DNA of 64,000 nt from Cohnella baijiui (lineage in GTDB: Bacteria > Bacillota > Bacilli > Paenibacillales > Paenibacillaceae), in NCBI RefSeq assembly GCF_020731285.1, contig NZ_JAJFOW010000027.1, forward strand, positions 29,972 to 93,971, read 5' to 3'. The position numbers and the translations under genes are program-made. Each line of letters begins with the position of its first letter. Position 1 is the stretch's first letter. Under the pieces are notes generated by a model that was given only the letters and a program-made list of their open reading frames with translations, did not search any database and had not been told where the DNA came from. Below are positions 34,913 through 42,504 of the stretch, in pieces.

Positions 34913-35107
34913 TCACCTTTCGCGCCCTTCGCGCGTATAGTAAGCCGTACAGAGTCGACGCCGCCCTGGAGGCGAAAGTCACGATCGTTCGCGCTCGGCA
35001 CCATGGGCCTGCACGGCGAACGTTGACATAGATGTCCAAGGACGAAGGGATCGCGCCCGCTAACGGACGCGGTCTCTTTGCTGTATAATGGTCATGAGGT
35101 GTTGTGG

Positions 35108-36139
35108 ATGGATGCGAGACAGGCGTTCAAAGAACTGCGGGATGAGCACGTCCGTCCCGTCTACGTATGCTGCGGTCTGGAGACGTACCGCATGAATGAG
35201 TTCACGGAGCGTCTCGCGGCATTGCTGGCGGAGCCGGAGCATCGCGAGATGGCCGTCGTCCGCTTCGACACGGCCGAGCATTCGCTCGACACGATTCTGG
35301 AGGAGGCGCAGACGCTGCCCTTTCTCGTGCCGAACAAGCTGATTCTCGTCCGGGACAACGTCGTGTTCGGCTCCGGTCGGGACTCCGCCAAAGTGGAGCA
35401 TCGTACGGACAAGCTGATGGACTATTTCCGCCAGCCGATGGACAGCTCCGTGCTCGTGTTCCTCGTCGCCGCAGAGAAGCTTGACGAGCGCAAAAAGCTG
35501 ACGAAGCGGGCAAAGGAAGACGGGTTCGTCGTCACGTTCGCGCCGCTTCAGCCGGAGGAGCTGGTGCAGTGGGCTTGCGGCCGAGCGACGAAGCAGGGGC
35601 GGACGATGGAGCCTGCGGCGGCCGAGGAGCTGTTGAAGCGGGTCGGGACGGAGATGGGGGCGCTTGCCGCCGAGACGGACAAGCTGTGCCTGCATGCGGG
35701 CGACAAAGGGACGGTGACGGCCGCGGCGGTTGCCGAGCTGGTACCGGCCAGCACGGAGCAGAGCGTGTTCAAGCTGACGGAGGAGATCGCGTCGCTGCGG
35801 ACCGACCGCGCGATCGCGCTTTACTACGACCTGCTCAAGCAGCGGGAGGAGCCGATCAAGCTTATGGCGCTGCTTGTGCGGCAGTTCCGACATATGCTGT
35901 TCGTCAAGGAGCTCGGCAAGATGGGCTATTCGCCGCAGCAAATGGCCGGGCAGCTCGGGCTGCATCCGTACGCCGTTAAGATTACGGCGGAGCAGGCGAA
36001 AGGCTTCAGCGCCGGCCGGCTCACCGTCCTGCTGAACCGGCTGGCCGAGCTCGACTACGAGATGAAGTCCGGGCGGGTGGACAAGACGCTCGGACTCGAG
36101 ATGTTCCTGCTGCGCACGGGATCGGAAGGCGGCGCCTAA
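35108..36139 (+). CDS. holA: DNA polymerase III delta subunit
   Basis: 343 residues. It loads the sliding clamp as part of the clamp-loader complex. Family landmarks include YVCCGLETYRMNEFTERL at the N-terminus, FLVPNKLILVRD, and the C-terminal LLVRQFRHMLFVKEL..LGLHPYAVKI. This is yqeN of B. subtilis, in its usual place between the com genes and rpsT. GAGGTG about 8 nt upstream sets the ATG at 35108. A TATAAT at 35084-35089 lies just upstream, but without a good -35. The 195-bp gap before it holds no recognisable gene (no yqzM seen). Confidence 0.94.
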   Translation: MDARQAFKELRDEHVRPVYVCCGLETYRMNEFTERLAALLAEPEHREMAVVRFDTAEHSLDTILEEAQTLPFLVPNKLILVRDNVVFGSGRDSAKVEHRTDKLMDYFRQPMDSSVLVFLVAAEKLDERKKLTKRAKEDGFVVTFAPLQPEELVQWACGRATKQGRTMEPAAAEELLKRVGTEMGALAAETDKLCLHAGDKGTVTAAAVAELVPASTEQSVFKLTEEIASLRTDRAIALYYDLLKQREEPIKLMALLVRQFRHMLFVKELGKMGYSPQQMAGQLGLHPYAVKITAEQAKGFSAGRLTVLLNRLAELDYEMKSGRVDKTLGLEMFLLRTGSEGGA

Positions 36140-36172
36140 GCGCCGCCGGAACGACTCCGCGACGGGGGAATC

Positions 36173-36221
36173 AAAAAAGGTTGACCTCGCAAGCGAACAT
36201 CGCTCGGGGGTCAACCTTTTT
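36173..36221. terminator. Bidirectional terminator holA/rpsT
   Basis: AAAAAAGGTTGACC with its complement GGTCAACCTTTTT gives a strong stem with A/T tracts on both sides, between the convergent holA and rpsT genes. Confidence 0.9.
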
Positions 36222-36248
36222 GGCATACGCGCGCGACCGGCTGGCGCC

Positions 36249-36521
36249 TTACGCTTGCGCGGACAGGGCGTTCAGCTTCTTGGCCAGGCGGGATTTTTTG
36301 CGGGCAGCCGCATTTTTGTGGATGAGGCCCTTGGTAACCGCTTTGTCCAATTTCTTTTGAGCCAATTGAAGCGCGTCCTTCGCGACGTTTACGTCCGTTC
36401 CGATGACGGCGGCGTCGGCTTGCTTGACGGCCGTACGGAGCGCGGACTTCTGGGAAGCGTTGCGCAGACGGCGTTTTTCGTTCGTCTTGGTCCGCTTGAT
36501 GGCGGATTTGATGTTCGGCAT
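36249..36521 (-). CDS. rpsT: 30S ribosomal protein S20
   Basis: 90 residues, basic, starting MPNIKSAIKRTKTNEKRRL and ending LNALSAQA. It binds 16S rRNA during early 30S assembly. GGAGGTGA about 6 nt before the ATG at 36521 is near-perfect; the frame continues 13 codons further upstream without an RBS. Transcribed opposite to holA and gpr, as in B. subtilis. Confidence 0.98.
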   Translation of the reverse strand: MPNIKSAIKRTKTNEKRRLRNASQKSALRTAVKQADAAVIGTDVNVAKDALQLAQKKLDKAVTKGLIHKNAAARKKSRLAKKLNALSAQA

Positions 36522-36548
36522 TGATTTCACCTCCTGCAAAAACTGCAA

Positions 36549-36578
36549 GTATTTCTCCACACAACTTGTAACATTCTA
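36549..36578 (+). promoter_or_regulatory. Sigma-G-like promoter candidate for gpr
   Basis: GTATT (4 of 5 to the GHATR -35), an 18-nt gap and CATTCTA (full match to CATNHTA -10). Transcription would start about 110 nt before gpr. gpr is a forespore (sigma-F/sigma-G) gene in B. subtilis. The -10 is the same DNA as the rpsT -10 on the other strand. Confidence 0.5.
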
Positions 36579-36601
36579 TCATGCAAGGGGGTAAAACGCA
36601 A
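36573..36601 (-). promoter_or_regulatory. Sigma-A promoter of rpsT
   Basis: On the minus strand TTGCGT (-35), 17-nt spacer and TAGAAT (-10), about 52 nt before the rpsT start. Confidence 0.65.
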
Positions 36602-36695
36602 GCGATTGCGGCGCCGGAAGTCGCCCGCGGGGCGCTCCGTTTCCGCCGCGTCCCGAGCGCTGCCCCTTCAGCTTAGCGGCTTGCGAAAGGAGCGC

Positions 36696-37712
36696 GTGAA
36701 ATCCTTGTCCGAACTCGATCTGCGCATGTACGACATCCGAACCGACTTGGCGCTTGAGGCCAAGGAGATGGCCGAGGCGTCCGCCGCCGGCGGCAGCTTG
36801 CCCGGCGTCTGGTCGGAGACCGACAAGAACGGCGGGATTACCGTCACCCGCATGCACATTCAGAACGAAGAAGGCGCCAAAGCGATCGGCAAAATGACGG
36901 GCCACTACGTGACGCTCGACGTGCCGGAGCTGCGCCGAGGCGATACCGATCTGCAGGACCGGGTGGCGACGACGTTCGCCCGCGAGTTCGAGGCGTTTTT
37001 GACACGTGTCGGCGTCGGCCGGACGGACAGCGTGTTCGTCGTAGGCCTCGGCAACTGGAACGTGACGCCGGATGCGCTCGGCCCGATCGTCGTCGAAAAT
37101 ATGATGGTGACGCGGCAGTTTTTCGAGCTGATGCCCGATCAGGTCAGCGACGGCTACCGTCCGGTCAGCGCCGTCGCCCCGGGGGTGCTCGGGACGACGG
37201 GGATCGAGTCGAGCGACATCGTCCAAGGCATCGTCCAGCAGGCGAAGCCGAAGCTGGTCATTGCCGTGGACGCGCTGGCCGCCCGTTCGCTCGAACGGGT
37301 GAACACGACGATCCAGATCGCGGACACCGGCATTCATCCCGGGTCCGGCATCGGCAACAAACGAAAAGGCATCACCCAGGACATTCTTGGCGTCCCGTGC
37401 ATCGCGATCGGGGTACCGACGGTGCTGTACGCCTCTACGATCGTGAACAACACGATGGAAATGGTGTTCGAACACATGAAAAAGCATACGCCCGATACGA
37501 GCCCGCTGTTCGGCGTTTTCGGCTCGATGGCCGAGAACGAGCGGCTGCAGCTCGTCAAGGAAGTGCTCGATCCCGTCGGGCACGACTTGCTCGTCACGCC
37601 CAAGGAAATCGACAAGTTTGTCGAAGACATCGCCAACGTCATCGCCAGCGGGCTGAACGCGGCGCTGCACGAGGCGGTCGATACGGACAACGTGGCGGCT
37701 TACACGCATTGA
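36696..37712 (+). CDS. gpr: GPR spore protease (degrades SASP at germination)
   Basis: 338 residues. A tetrameric aspartic-type peptidase (family A25) made as a zymogen in the forespore; it degrades small acid-soluble DNA-binding proteins when spores germinate. The N-terminus SELDLRMYDIRTDLALEA resembles other GPRs; YVTLDVPELR, GLGNWNVTPDALGP and IADTGIHPGSGIGNKR are conserved blocks. Start choice is uncertain: GTG at 36696 is only 3 nt from AAAGGAG, TTG at 36705 is 12 nt away. Either gives a GPR-like N-terminus. It is the last gene of the conserved block before the accessory region. Confidence 0.95.
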   Translation: MKSLSELDLRMYDIRTDLALEAKEMAEASAAGGSLPGVWSETDKNGGITVTRMHIQNEEGAKAIGKMTGHYVTLDVPELRRGDTDLQDRVATTFAREFEAFLTRVGVGRTDSVFVVGLGNWNVTPDALGPIVVENMMVTRQFFELMPDQVSDGYRPVSAVAPGVLGTTGIESSDIVQGIVQQAKPKLVIAVDALAARSLERVNTTIQIADTGIHPGSGIGNKRKGITQDILGVPCIAIGVPTVLYASTIVNNTMEMVFEHMKKHTPDTSPLFGVFGSMAENERLQLVKEVLDPVGHDLLVTPKEIDKFVEDIANVIASGLNAALHEAVDTDNVAAYTH

Positions 37713-37718
37713 AGCGAG

Positions 37719-37747
37719 CAGCTCCCGGATGAGTTTTCCGGGGGCTG
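37719..37747 (+). terminator. gpr terminator candidate
   Basis: CAGCTCCCGGA pairs with TTCCGGGGGCTG. Only a broken T-run (TATTCGTATTT) follows. Confidence 0.55.
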
Positions 37748-37880
37748 TATTCGTATTTGGCCGTTGAAACCATGCCGTTCGTCCGGTTTCCTTCAACTCC
37801 CCGGTGATCTGGTGCGAAGCCGGAGGAAGCCTAAAAACATTCGTTTGTTAGGATAATATTCGTTCTGTACAATAAGAAAC

Positions 37881-37929
37881 AAGACGGACGGTATGCCGAA
37901 TCCTGCCGCGGGTTCGGCAGCCGTCTTTT
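37881..37929 (+). terminator. Second hairpin downstream of gpr
   Basis: AAGACGG and TGCCGAA pair in order with TTCGGCA and CCGTCTT, giving a two-part stem, followed by TTTT. It lies just upstream of the kinase remnant and may be a relic of a removed gene or a leader hairpin. Confidence 0.5.
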
Positions 37930-38008
37930 CCCTGTCTCCGCCTTCGGCCGGTTCCGGCCGCAGAAGCGCCCGCGCCCGGCGGGAGACGGAACAAAGGAGT
38001 CATCGCCG

Positions 38009-38393
38009 ATGCGCAAGCCGAAACGCTTTCCGTTCCGCAGATGGTCCTGGCCGGCCGAGCGAATGGAGGGCAAGCTGTTAATCGTCTTTTTATTTCTCAT
38101 TCTCCTGCCGATCGGGGCGCTGACCTATCTCGCCGCCCAGCGATACTCCGATTCGATCGAAACCAATACGGTGACGTTTGTCCGATCAGATGATCGGCAA
38201 GCTCGAAGATTATATCGAGGACATGAAGAAGATCTCGATCATCCCCTCGTACCTCGACGAGATCAAAAACGGGCTGAAGATGTCCAATCGCTTTTACGAG
38301 GAGCAGCCCGGCGCCGGAAGCGGGGTCGAAGGGCAGCCGATCACGGCTCCGTCCGAACGCGAAGCGGACGGAGAGAAGAGCTTCCTCTCCCAG
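38009..38393 (+). pseudogene. Remnant of a YesM-like sensor kinase (N-terminal part only, frameshifted)
   Basis: The frame from ATG 38009 encodes a basic start, a membrane helix (MEGKLLIVFLFLILLPIGAL) and the beginning of an external sensor (AAQRYSDSIETNTVTFV). One extra base near 38177 shifts the frame, and the sequence continues in the next frame as SDQMIGKLEDYIEDMKKISIIPSYLDEIKNGLKM (two stretches), typical of YesM-like kinases. It stops matching a kinase at about 38390 and runs straight into permease sequence, so more than 400 codons are missing. GAACAAAGGAG lies upstream. Non-functional. Confidence 0.75.
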
Positions 38394-38394
38394 G

Positions 38395-38760
38395 GGGCTG
38401 CTGCAAACGGCGATCGCCCTCTATTTCGCCGTCGTTTTGACAAGCAAGCTGAAGGGCCGCAACGGCTTTCGCGCGCTGCTATTCCTGCCTTACGTCCTCC
38501 ACAGCGTCGCCATCGTCATCATGTTCAAAAACGTGTATCACGTCGAATACGGCTCGCTGAACCTGTTCCTGAACGCGATCGGCCTCGGCTCCTGGCAGCA
38601 GGCATGGCTGGGCAATCCGAACCTGGTCAACTTCTCGCTAGCCTTTATCTCCGTTTGGAAATATTTCGGCCTCAGCATGGTCATTTTCATCGGCGCTTTG
38701 CAGTCGATCCCGGCGGATCTGTACGAAGCGGCCAAAATCGACGGCGCCTCGGGCTGGCAA
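38395..38760 (+). pseudogene. Internal fragment of a sugar ABC transporter permease (first permease)
   Basis: The open frame begins GLLQTAIALYFAVVL and continues with SKLKGRNGFRALLFLPYVLH, VWKYFGLSMVIFIGALQSIP and the coupling-loop motif YEAAKIDGASGWQ, all typical of MsmF/LplB-like permeases. The N-terminal about 90 residues and everything after the EAA loop are absent. Both ends are abrupt: upstream is kinase sequence, downstream the start of another permease. Two deletion junctions (about 38394 and 38761) therefore bracket it. Confidence 0.8.
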
Positions 38761-38783
38761 TGTTCCGGGAGGGGAAATAAGCG

Positions 38784-39370
38784 ATGGAACGCACAAGCTG
38801 TGGACGGCCGTCCACTACCTCTCGTTGCTGCTAGCCGTCTTCGTCGTCTTCTTCCCGATCTACTCGGTCGTTATCGGAGCTTTTAAAACCCAGGTCGAGT
38901 ACTACCAATCGGGGATGAGGCTCCCGGAAAACTGGTTCAACTTCGAGAACTTCAAGCGCGTCTTCAAGGTCGGCAAGCTGGGCCTCGGGTTCAAGAACAT
39001 CTCGATCATCCTCGTCGTGTCCGTCGCCGGCAATATCGTGCTGGGGACGATGGTCGCCTACGCCCTCGGCCGCTTCGACTTCAAGCTGCGCAAGCCGATC
39101 ATGGGCATGTACCTCGTCGCCCAGGTCATGCCGATGATCACGACGCAGGTCGCGACGTTCAGCGTCATCAAGTTTCTCGGCGCCTACAACGAAATTTACG
39201 CGCCGATGCTGCTGTACCTGGGCGCGGACGTGCTGCAGATCGTCATCTACGCCGCGCAGATCAACGTCATCTCGGCGGGCATTCTGATCATCTTCATTCC
39301 GACCGTTCTGATCTTCCTGTTCCTGCAGCGCTATATTTACGCGGGCGTGACCAACGGCGCGGTCAAATAA
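38784..39370 (+). pseudogene. Sugar ABC transporter permease (second permease) with a frameshift at codon 3
   Basis: GGGAGGGG precedes ATG 38784, but the frame needed for HKLWTAVHYLSLLLAVFVV and the rest is reached only by adding one base after the first codons (ATGGAACG-CACAAG). From there the product is almost complete: KTQVEYYQSGMRLPENW, the membrane helices, and a C-terminus LQRYIYAGVTNGAVK as in MalG/GanQ/LplC-type permeases. The canonical EAA motif is hard to find: at its expected place the sequence reads through LLYLGADVLQIVIYAAQIN without the usual EAAxxDGA, suggesting a further internal deletion of the coupling loop. Considered non-functional. Confidence 0.7.
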
Positions 39371-39412
39371 CCGGTTAGGCCGATGTTTCGCTACCAACGC
39401 CGTTGTGTTATG

Positions 39413-39435
39413 ATAACAAAAATGGTTTTTGTTAT
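39413..39435. promoter_or_regulatory. Perfect palindrome upstream of the LacI gene (operator candidate)
   Basis: ATAACAAAAA and TTTTTGTTAT are exact 10-bp inverted repeats around TGG, 38 nt before the regulator start. A smaller palindrome TTATGATAA overlaps its left edge. The size fits a LacI-family dimer site. Confidence 0.6.
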
Positions 39436-39473
39436 TTTAGCGCTGCGGCCATGTGTCGCGAAAGGAACGGCCC

Positions 39474-40550
39474 ATGTCCAAAAAAGTAACGATGCAGCAA
39501 ATCGCCGACCTTGTCGGCGTATCCAAATTCGCAGTTTCCAAGGCGCTCGCCGGCAAATCCGGCGTCAGCGCGGAAACCCGCGAACGCATCATCGGCGCGG
39601 CGACGCAGCTCGGCTACTTCGCGCAGAAGCGGCCGAAGGGAAGCGCCGCGCGAACGGCGGAGCAGCAGACCGGACAAGCTGCACGCGATACGATCATCGT
39701 GCTCATTCCGAACGTCCGCTACCAGAACCGCCACTCCTTTTATTGGGGACGGATCATCGACGGCATCACGACCGGACTCGAGGAGCATCAGATCGGCATC
39801 ATGATCGTGACCGAGCATATTACCGACAATTTCTCGAAGCTCATCAATCCCGAAGGGGTGCTCGGGCTCGTCGGCGTCGGACTGATCTCGAACCAGTTGC
39901 TGCTGGAGATTCGCAATCTCGGCATCCCGTTCGTCATGGTCGACCATGAAGACCCGCTCATCCCTTCGGACGCGCTCTTCATGAACAACTACGAATGCGT
40001 GCGCCGCGTCACCAACTACCTGCTGGGGAACGGCCACCGCCTCCTGCAGTTCGTCGGCAATACGCGCTATTCGCGCAGCTTCTACGACCGTTGGCTCGGC
40101 TTCCGCTCGATGCTGGAGGAGCAGCGGATTCCGCTCGCCCAGTCGGAGAAGCTGATGTCGTTCGAGGGCGACAACCGCTCGGAGATCACCGAAGCGCTCG
40201 AAGGCATCCTCCACGAGCTGGCGGAACGGGACGAGCTGCCGACGGCGTTCGTGTGCGCCAACGATTCGATCGCCATCTGCGTCATGACGGTGCTGCGGAA
40301 AATGGGCATCGACGTCCCGAACGACATTTCCGTCACCGGCTTCGACAACATCGAAGACGCGGCGATGTCGGCGCCGACGCTCAGCACGGTTCACGTCAAC
40401 AAGGAAGCGCTCGGACAGCGGGCGGTAGAGACGCTGCTGTGGCGGATACGGCACCCGGACGGTCCGAAAGAGCGGATTTTGCTGTCCGGCGATTTCGTCG
40501 TGCGCCAATCGACGGCGCCGGCGGCCGATGCCCCCGAATCGTTCGACTAA
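39474..40550 (+). CDS. LacI-family transcriptional regulator
   Basis: 358 residues. The N-terminal helix-turn-helix and hinge are VTMQQIADLVGVSKFAVSKALAGKSGVSAETRERI (read in two halves, about 4-40). The ligand-binding domain of the periplasmic-binding type I fold runs from about 75 to 345 (IIVLIPNVRYQNRHSFYWGRI, FVCANDSIAICVM, ITGFDNIEDAAM-like VTGFDNI). It appears intact. AAAGGA 7 nt upstream supports ATG 39474. It lies between permease remnants and a mannanase remnant, so it probably regulated a mannan/mannooligosaccharide locus that has since collapsed; a remaining target elsewhere is possible. Confidence 0.92.
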   Translation: MSKKVTMQQIADLVGVSKFAVSKALAGKSGVSAETRERIIGAATQLGYFAQKRPKGSAARTAEQQTGQAARDTIIVLIPNVRYQNRHSFYWGRIIDGITTGLEEHQIGIMIVTEHITDNFSKLINPEGVLGLVGVGLISNQLLLEIRNLGIPFVMVDHEDPLIPSDALFMNNYECVRRVTNYLLGNGHRLLQFVGNTRYSRSFYDRWLGFRSMLEEQRIPLAQSEKLMSFEGDNRSEITEALEGILHELAERDELPTAFVCANDSIAICVMTVLRKMGIDVPNDISVTGFDNIEDAAMSAPTLSTVHVNKEALGQRAVETLLWRIRHPDGPKERILLSGDFVVRQSTAPAADAPESFD

Positions 40551-40597
40551 CGAAGATAAAGGCCGATTTCGCTTCCGTTGCGAAGAGGCGCCCAGAG

Positions 40598-40648
40598 ACG
40601 TTCCCGACCCCGCTCTTTCCAGAGCGAGCGCGTCGGGAACGTTTTTTT
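40598..40648 (+). terminator. Terminator of the LacI gene
   Basis: ACGTTCCCGAC pairs perfectly with GTCGGGAACGT around a 23-nt loop that itself can pair (GCTCT..AGAGC), followed by TTTTTTT. Confidence 0.88.
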
Positions 40649-40656
40649 GCGTCAGT

Positions 40657-40781
40657 GAAGACGGCGGAGCTGGTTTTACTTGACAGATAAGAAAGGATAA
40701 GTTCACCTATCCTTCACTGTTCCGTCTCCGATAAAAACATGCCGCCATCTTCGAAGACGGCGAAGCCGTTTTTACTTGCCA
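40657..40781. repeat. Pair of 29-bp imperfect direct repeats, 96 bp apart
   Basis: 40657-40685 (GAAGACGGCGGAGCTGGTTT...) and 40753-40781 (GAAGACGGCGAAGCCGTTTT...) agree at 25 of 29 positions. A hairpin AAGGATA/TATCCTT (40693-40714) lies between them. Origin unknown. Confidence 0.6.
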
Positions 40782-41007
40782 TTTAGCTGCCTCATAAGGT
40801 TGTTACGGGGCCCATGAGTCAGCAGCGCGGGTTTCAATGCGGCTTCATTGACATCAATTGATAATCTTTCCACTCCTGACGGCTGCCTCGGACGCGCGGT
40901 AATCTGCGAGGTCGGTTTCGAATGAATCAGTTGGGTCTTGGTGCAAATACGTCGGATTCCGGCCGATGGTTCGCCACAAGTTTTAGCCAATTGGTTCCTT
41001 TAGTCAA

Positions 41008-41191
41008 TTAGTTGCATTCGTACATCTATTTAGGGTCATTTCGGGAGGGTGGAGCGGTTTACTTGTAAAAGTACATCTAATTTATCGTAAATCCGTCCTG
41101 TACACAGAAAACGGACGATTTAGTTGCACGATTGCAACTAAATGACCGTTAAGGAGGAATATAGCAAAATTAGATGTACATTTGCATCTAA
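41008..41191. repeat. Cluster of nested inverted repeats built from two short words
   Basis: TTAGTTGCA occurs at 41008 and 41120, and as its complement at 41133. GTACATCTA occurs at 41020 and 41071, and as its complement at 41171-41179. The 13-mers at 41071-41083 and 41167-41179 are exact reverse complements, and 41119-41128/41133-41142 form a perfect 10-bp hairpin inside them. 41170-41191 forms a further small hairpin. It resembles a miniature non-coding repeat family rather than a coding relic. Confidence 0.6.
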
Positions 41192-41523
41192 ACCATTGGA
41201 TGCGGGAGAGGTAACACGGAAATCGGATTCCGGCGTTTTCTGCTTTGCGTCTTGCCGAGGGTAAGCTCGGAGGTCGGATGGCTTTCGCTTGCCCATCATT
41301 TTGTCGAAGAAGAAAGCAGTGGATCGAAAGCGAGAAACGCGGCTGTGGCTTCCCGTATCTGCCGATGGCTTAACGATGTCGGAAGTTGCCTGCCGCGGAG
41401 TGATTGACTTCTGAACGCAGGGTGATACAATTCAAATGAATGTATATTGTTATTAATAACGATATATAAAAAAATAACAAAACTACTATTTGAGTTTACA
41501 AAACCTTTGAAGGAGCGGAGAAC

Positions 41524-42207
41524 ATGAGCACGAACACGTGGCCGGAAACGGTCAGCGGCATGACCTGGGGCTGGGTCGGCATCAGAGGGACATGGACGGG
41601 TCCGGAGGCCGACCGGTCGATGGAAGAAATGGCGAAGCTCGGCGTCAACTGGGTCGCCATCGCGCTGTCCGCGCTGCAGGAGACGCCTCAGTCGACGGAG
41701 ATCCCGTACCGGGAATCGCCGACGGTGACGGACGACCAATTGCGCGCGGCGATCCGCAAAGCCAAGTCCCTCGAACTGCAAGTCTGCCTCAAGCCGGTCG
41801 TCAACGTGAAGATCGGCACCTGGAGGGCGCATATCGGCTTCTTCGACGAGGAAGTACCCGGCGAGCCGAGCTGGCGCGAGTGGTTTGCCTCCTACGGCGA
41901 TTTCATCAAGCACTATGCCGGGATCGCGCGGGAGGAAGGATGCGAGATGCTCTGCATCGGCTGCGAGATGGTCCAGTCGGACAAGCGCGAAGCGGAATGG
42001 CGGAGCCTGATCGCGGAGATTCGCCCGATCTACGACGACGGCTTGCTCACCTACAACTGCGACAAATATCAGGAGGGCCGTGTCCGCTGGTGGGACGCGG
42101 TCGACATCATCTCGTCGAGCGGCTACTATCCGATCGACGACTGGGAAGCGCAGCTCGACCGCATCGAGGAAGTCGTAATCCGTTGGAACAAGCCTTTCTT
42201 CTTCATG
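41524..42207 (+). pseudogene. GH113-like beta-mannanase, truncated before the nucleophile
   Basis: 228 residues match a GH113 endo-beta-1,4-mannanase-type TIM barrel: SGMTWGWVGIRGTW, SMEEMAKLGVNWVAI, CLKPVVNVKIGTWRAHI, the acid/base Glu in EMLCIGCEMV (E148), WWDAVDIISSSGYYPI and KPFFFM. In the family FFFM is followed by the catalytic nucleophile Glu and about 80 more residues; here the sequence changes at 42208 into another gene's fragment, so the nucleophile is lost. No signal peptide, so it would have been intracellular and acted on imported mannooligosaccharides. GAAGGAGCGGAGAAC precedes the ATG. The enzyme family is by recognition of motifs. Confidence 0.75.
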
Positions 42208-42368
42208 TCGTCTCCGACGCGCAGTCGAAGGTCGGCATGTGGAAGTGCCCATACCACAATAGCCGGGCATGCTTGGAAGCGCTGGATAGACTCGAAGATC
42301 TGAAAAACGGAGGCGTAAACGATGAGCGAATGGATGGACAAGCTGAAATCACTGAGCGAGGCTCCTAA
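42207..42368 (+). pseudogene. C-terminal fragment of an AGE-family (cellobiose/mannobiose 2-epimerase-like) enzyme
   Basis: In the frame that begins at 42207 the peptide SKVGMWKCPYHNSRACLEALDRL is read (in two parts). WKxPYHNSRxCLE is the C-terminal signature of N-acylglucosamine 2-epimerase/cellobiose 2-epimerase enzymes, with the conserved catalytic-site His and Arg. All preceding parts (over 300 residues) are missing because the fragment is fused to the mannanase remnant. In mannan loci a mannobiose 2-epimerase commonly accompanies mannanase and a GH130 phosphorylase. Confidence 0.65.
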
Positions 42369-42381
42369 AGTGTTTGGATAA
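42322..42381 (+). pseudogene. Start of a third gene, cut after 19 codons
   Basis: GGAGG (42309-42313) sits 8 nt before ATG 42322, which encodes MSEWMDKLKSLSEAPKVFG then TAA. The good RBS and start directly after the epimerase end suggest the 5' end of the next operon gene, interrupted at about 42365-42380. A GH130 phosphorylase would be expected there, but too little is left to identify it. Confidence 0.4.
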
Positions 42382-42451
42382 AATAGGATAGAAGTGCGTG
42401 AGACCATCGACTGCGGTCAAGGTTTCAAAATAGCCTTCGATATAGCAAAAG

Positions 42452-42499
42452 AAAAGAGCGAGGTTCGCGGTCATTTTTTCACGAGCGCTCGCTCTTTTT
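42452..42499. terminator. Hairpin between the mannan remnants and the MocR remnant
   Basis: AAAAGAGCGAG pairs with CTCGCTCTTTT, with a T-run on both strands and a loop of about 25 nt. Confidence 0.55.
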
Positions 42500-42504
42500 G
42501 CTAC

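Larger units (their letters stand above)
40551..41523. other. Gene-poor intergenic region with a terminator and two repeat clusters
   Basis: 973 bp without a convincing gene. It holds the LacI terminator, a pair of 29-bp direct repeats and a set of nested inverted repeats (all listed separately). The stretch from about 40990 is AT-richer than its surroundings. A 72-codon open frame on the minus strand (40772-40990) is not supported by any recognisable motif or RBS. Confidence 0.7.

Noticed and set aside
35023..35089. TTGACA at 35023 and TATAAT at 35084 as one holA promoter
   Set aside because: The spacing of 55 nt is far too long for a single promoter; each lacks a partner.
40772..40990. 72-codon open frame on the minus strand in the repeat-rich intergenic region
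   Set aside because: No ribosome binding site, no recognisable motif, partial overlap with one of the direct repeats. Treated as chance.
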